Translations under genes and position numbers: made by a program
Shown: in pieces, positions 63,965 to 64,000 of the stretch
How the letters are laid out: every line of letters begins with the position of its first letter
How positions within the stretch are numbered: position 1 is the first letter of the stretch
Notes under the pieces: model-generated
What the model was told of the DNA's origin: nothing
The model's input: the letters and a program-made list of their open reading frames with translations, nothing else
Databases searched by the model: none
NCBI RefSeq assembly: GCF_900167005.1
Contig: NZ_FUXW01000006.1
Span: forward strand, 28,813-92,812
From: Butyricicoccus pullicaecorum DSM 23266
Lineage (GTDB): Bacteria > Bacillota > Clostridia > Oscillospirales > Butyricicoccaceae
Direction: 5' to 3'
Length of the DNA stretch: 64,000 nt

Positions 63965-64000
63965 CGCCTTTGGATGAAAAGCGGCGCTTCTGGACGCGCG
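63965..64000 (-). pseudogene. 5' exon fragment of the intron-interrupted ORF (cut by window edge)
   Basis: The last 36 nt of the window read on the minus strand as ARPEAPLFIQR in the frame that continues into the 3' exon after splicing. Intron-binding sites would lie here. Confidence 0.45.

Noticed and set aside
43991..64000. Prophage
   Set aside because: No capsid, terminase, portal, tail or lysis genes; the genes fit conjugative and plasmid-type elements.

Overview
The window looks like chromosome from a spore-forming Firmicute of class Clostridia. The support is a trigger factor/clpP/clpX/lon/engB block in Gram-positive order, an alpha/beta-type small acid-soluble spore protein gene, strong AGGAGG ribosome binding sites, a class II (B12-dependent) ribonucleotide reductase, and GC-rich core genes. 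A gut Butyricicoccus/Agathobaculum-like relative is my inference; no rRNA or tRNA gene is present to test it.

Bases 1-43,830 are core genome with one small insertion. Going right to left on the minus strand: rplS with its own promoter and terminator; an operon lepB-rbgA-rnhB-yraN-dipeptidase-thrC-phosphoesterase (12.7-7.0 kb); and the proteostasis block tig-clpP-clpX-lon-engB (6.9-0.3 kb). Next come a GH13 amylase, a cation/proton antiporter behind an attenuator-like leader, an AT-rich Eco47II-type restriction-modification pair (16.7-18.5 kb), a split chromate transporter, nrdJ, a DUF1275 membrane protein, a HAD phosphatase/PfkB kinase pair and a GH38 alpha-mannosidase. From 28.7 to 35.5 kb a strong promoter drives a long structured RNA region ending in a terminator, followed by a six-gene polyamine operon (speD, arginine decarboxylase, speE, speB, carboxyspermidine dehydrogenase, nspC). 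It encodes both the aminopropyltransferase and the carboxyspermidine routes to spermidine. A MerR gene with a textbook 19-bp-spacer promoter, a MarR-MATE pair, a second MATE pump, trxA-trxB, a sodium-dependent transporter, ridA and the SASP gene complete the core.

Bases ~43,990-64,000 are an accessory island of mixed composition. It starts where a large serine recombinase gene runs into the 3' end of the SASP gene, which lacks the usual SASP C-terminus. Inside are a DUF2262 protein, the wreck of an integrative conjugative element (5'-truncated relaxase, DUF6050, PLD-like protein, ArdA-DUF3846 fusion, DUF3788, frameshifted topB remnant), a plasmid-like module (unknown 556-aa protein plus a replication-initiator-like protein), an AbrB/HipA-like pair, and a compact minus-strand operon of DUF960, GS-fold amidoligase and class II glutamine amidotransferase. 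That operon ends in a very short, well-spaced ORF encoding a 23-residue peptide with an all-acidic C-terminus. A group II intron with an RT-HNH maturase interrupts another ORF at the right edge.

The best candidate for an undescribed system is the amidoligase-glutamine amidotransferase-micropeptide operon (58.68-61.12 kb). Next are the structured RNA before speD and the unassigned leader RNA of the antiporter gene.
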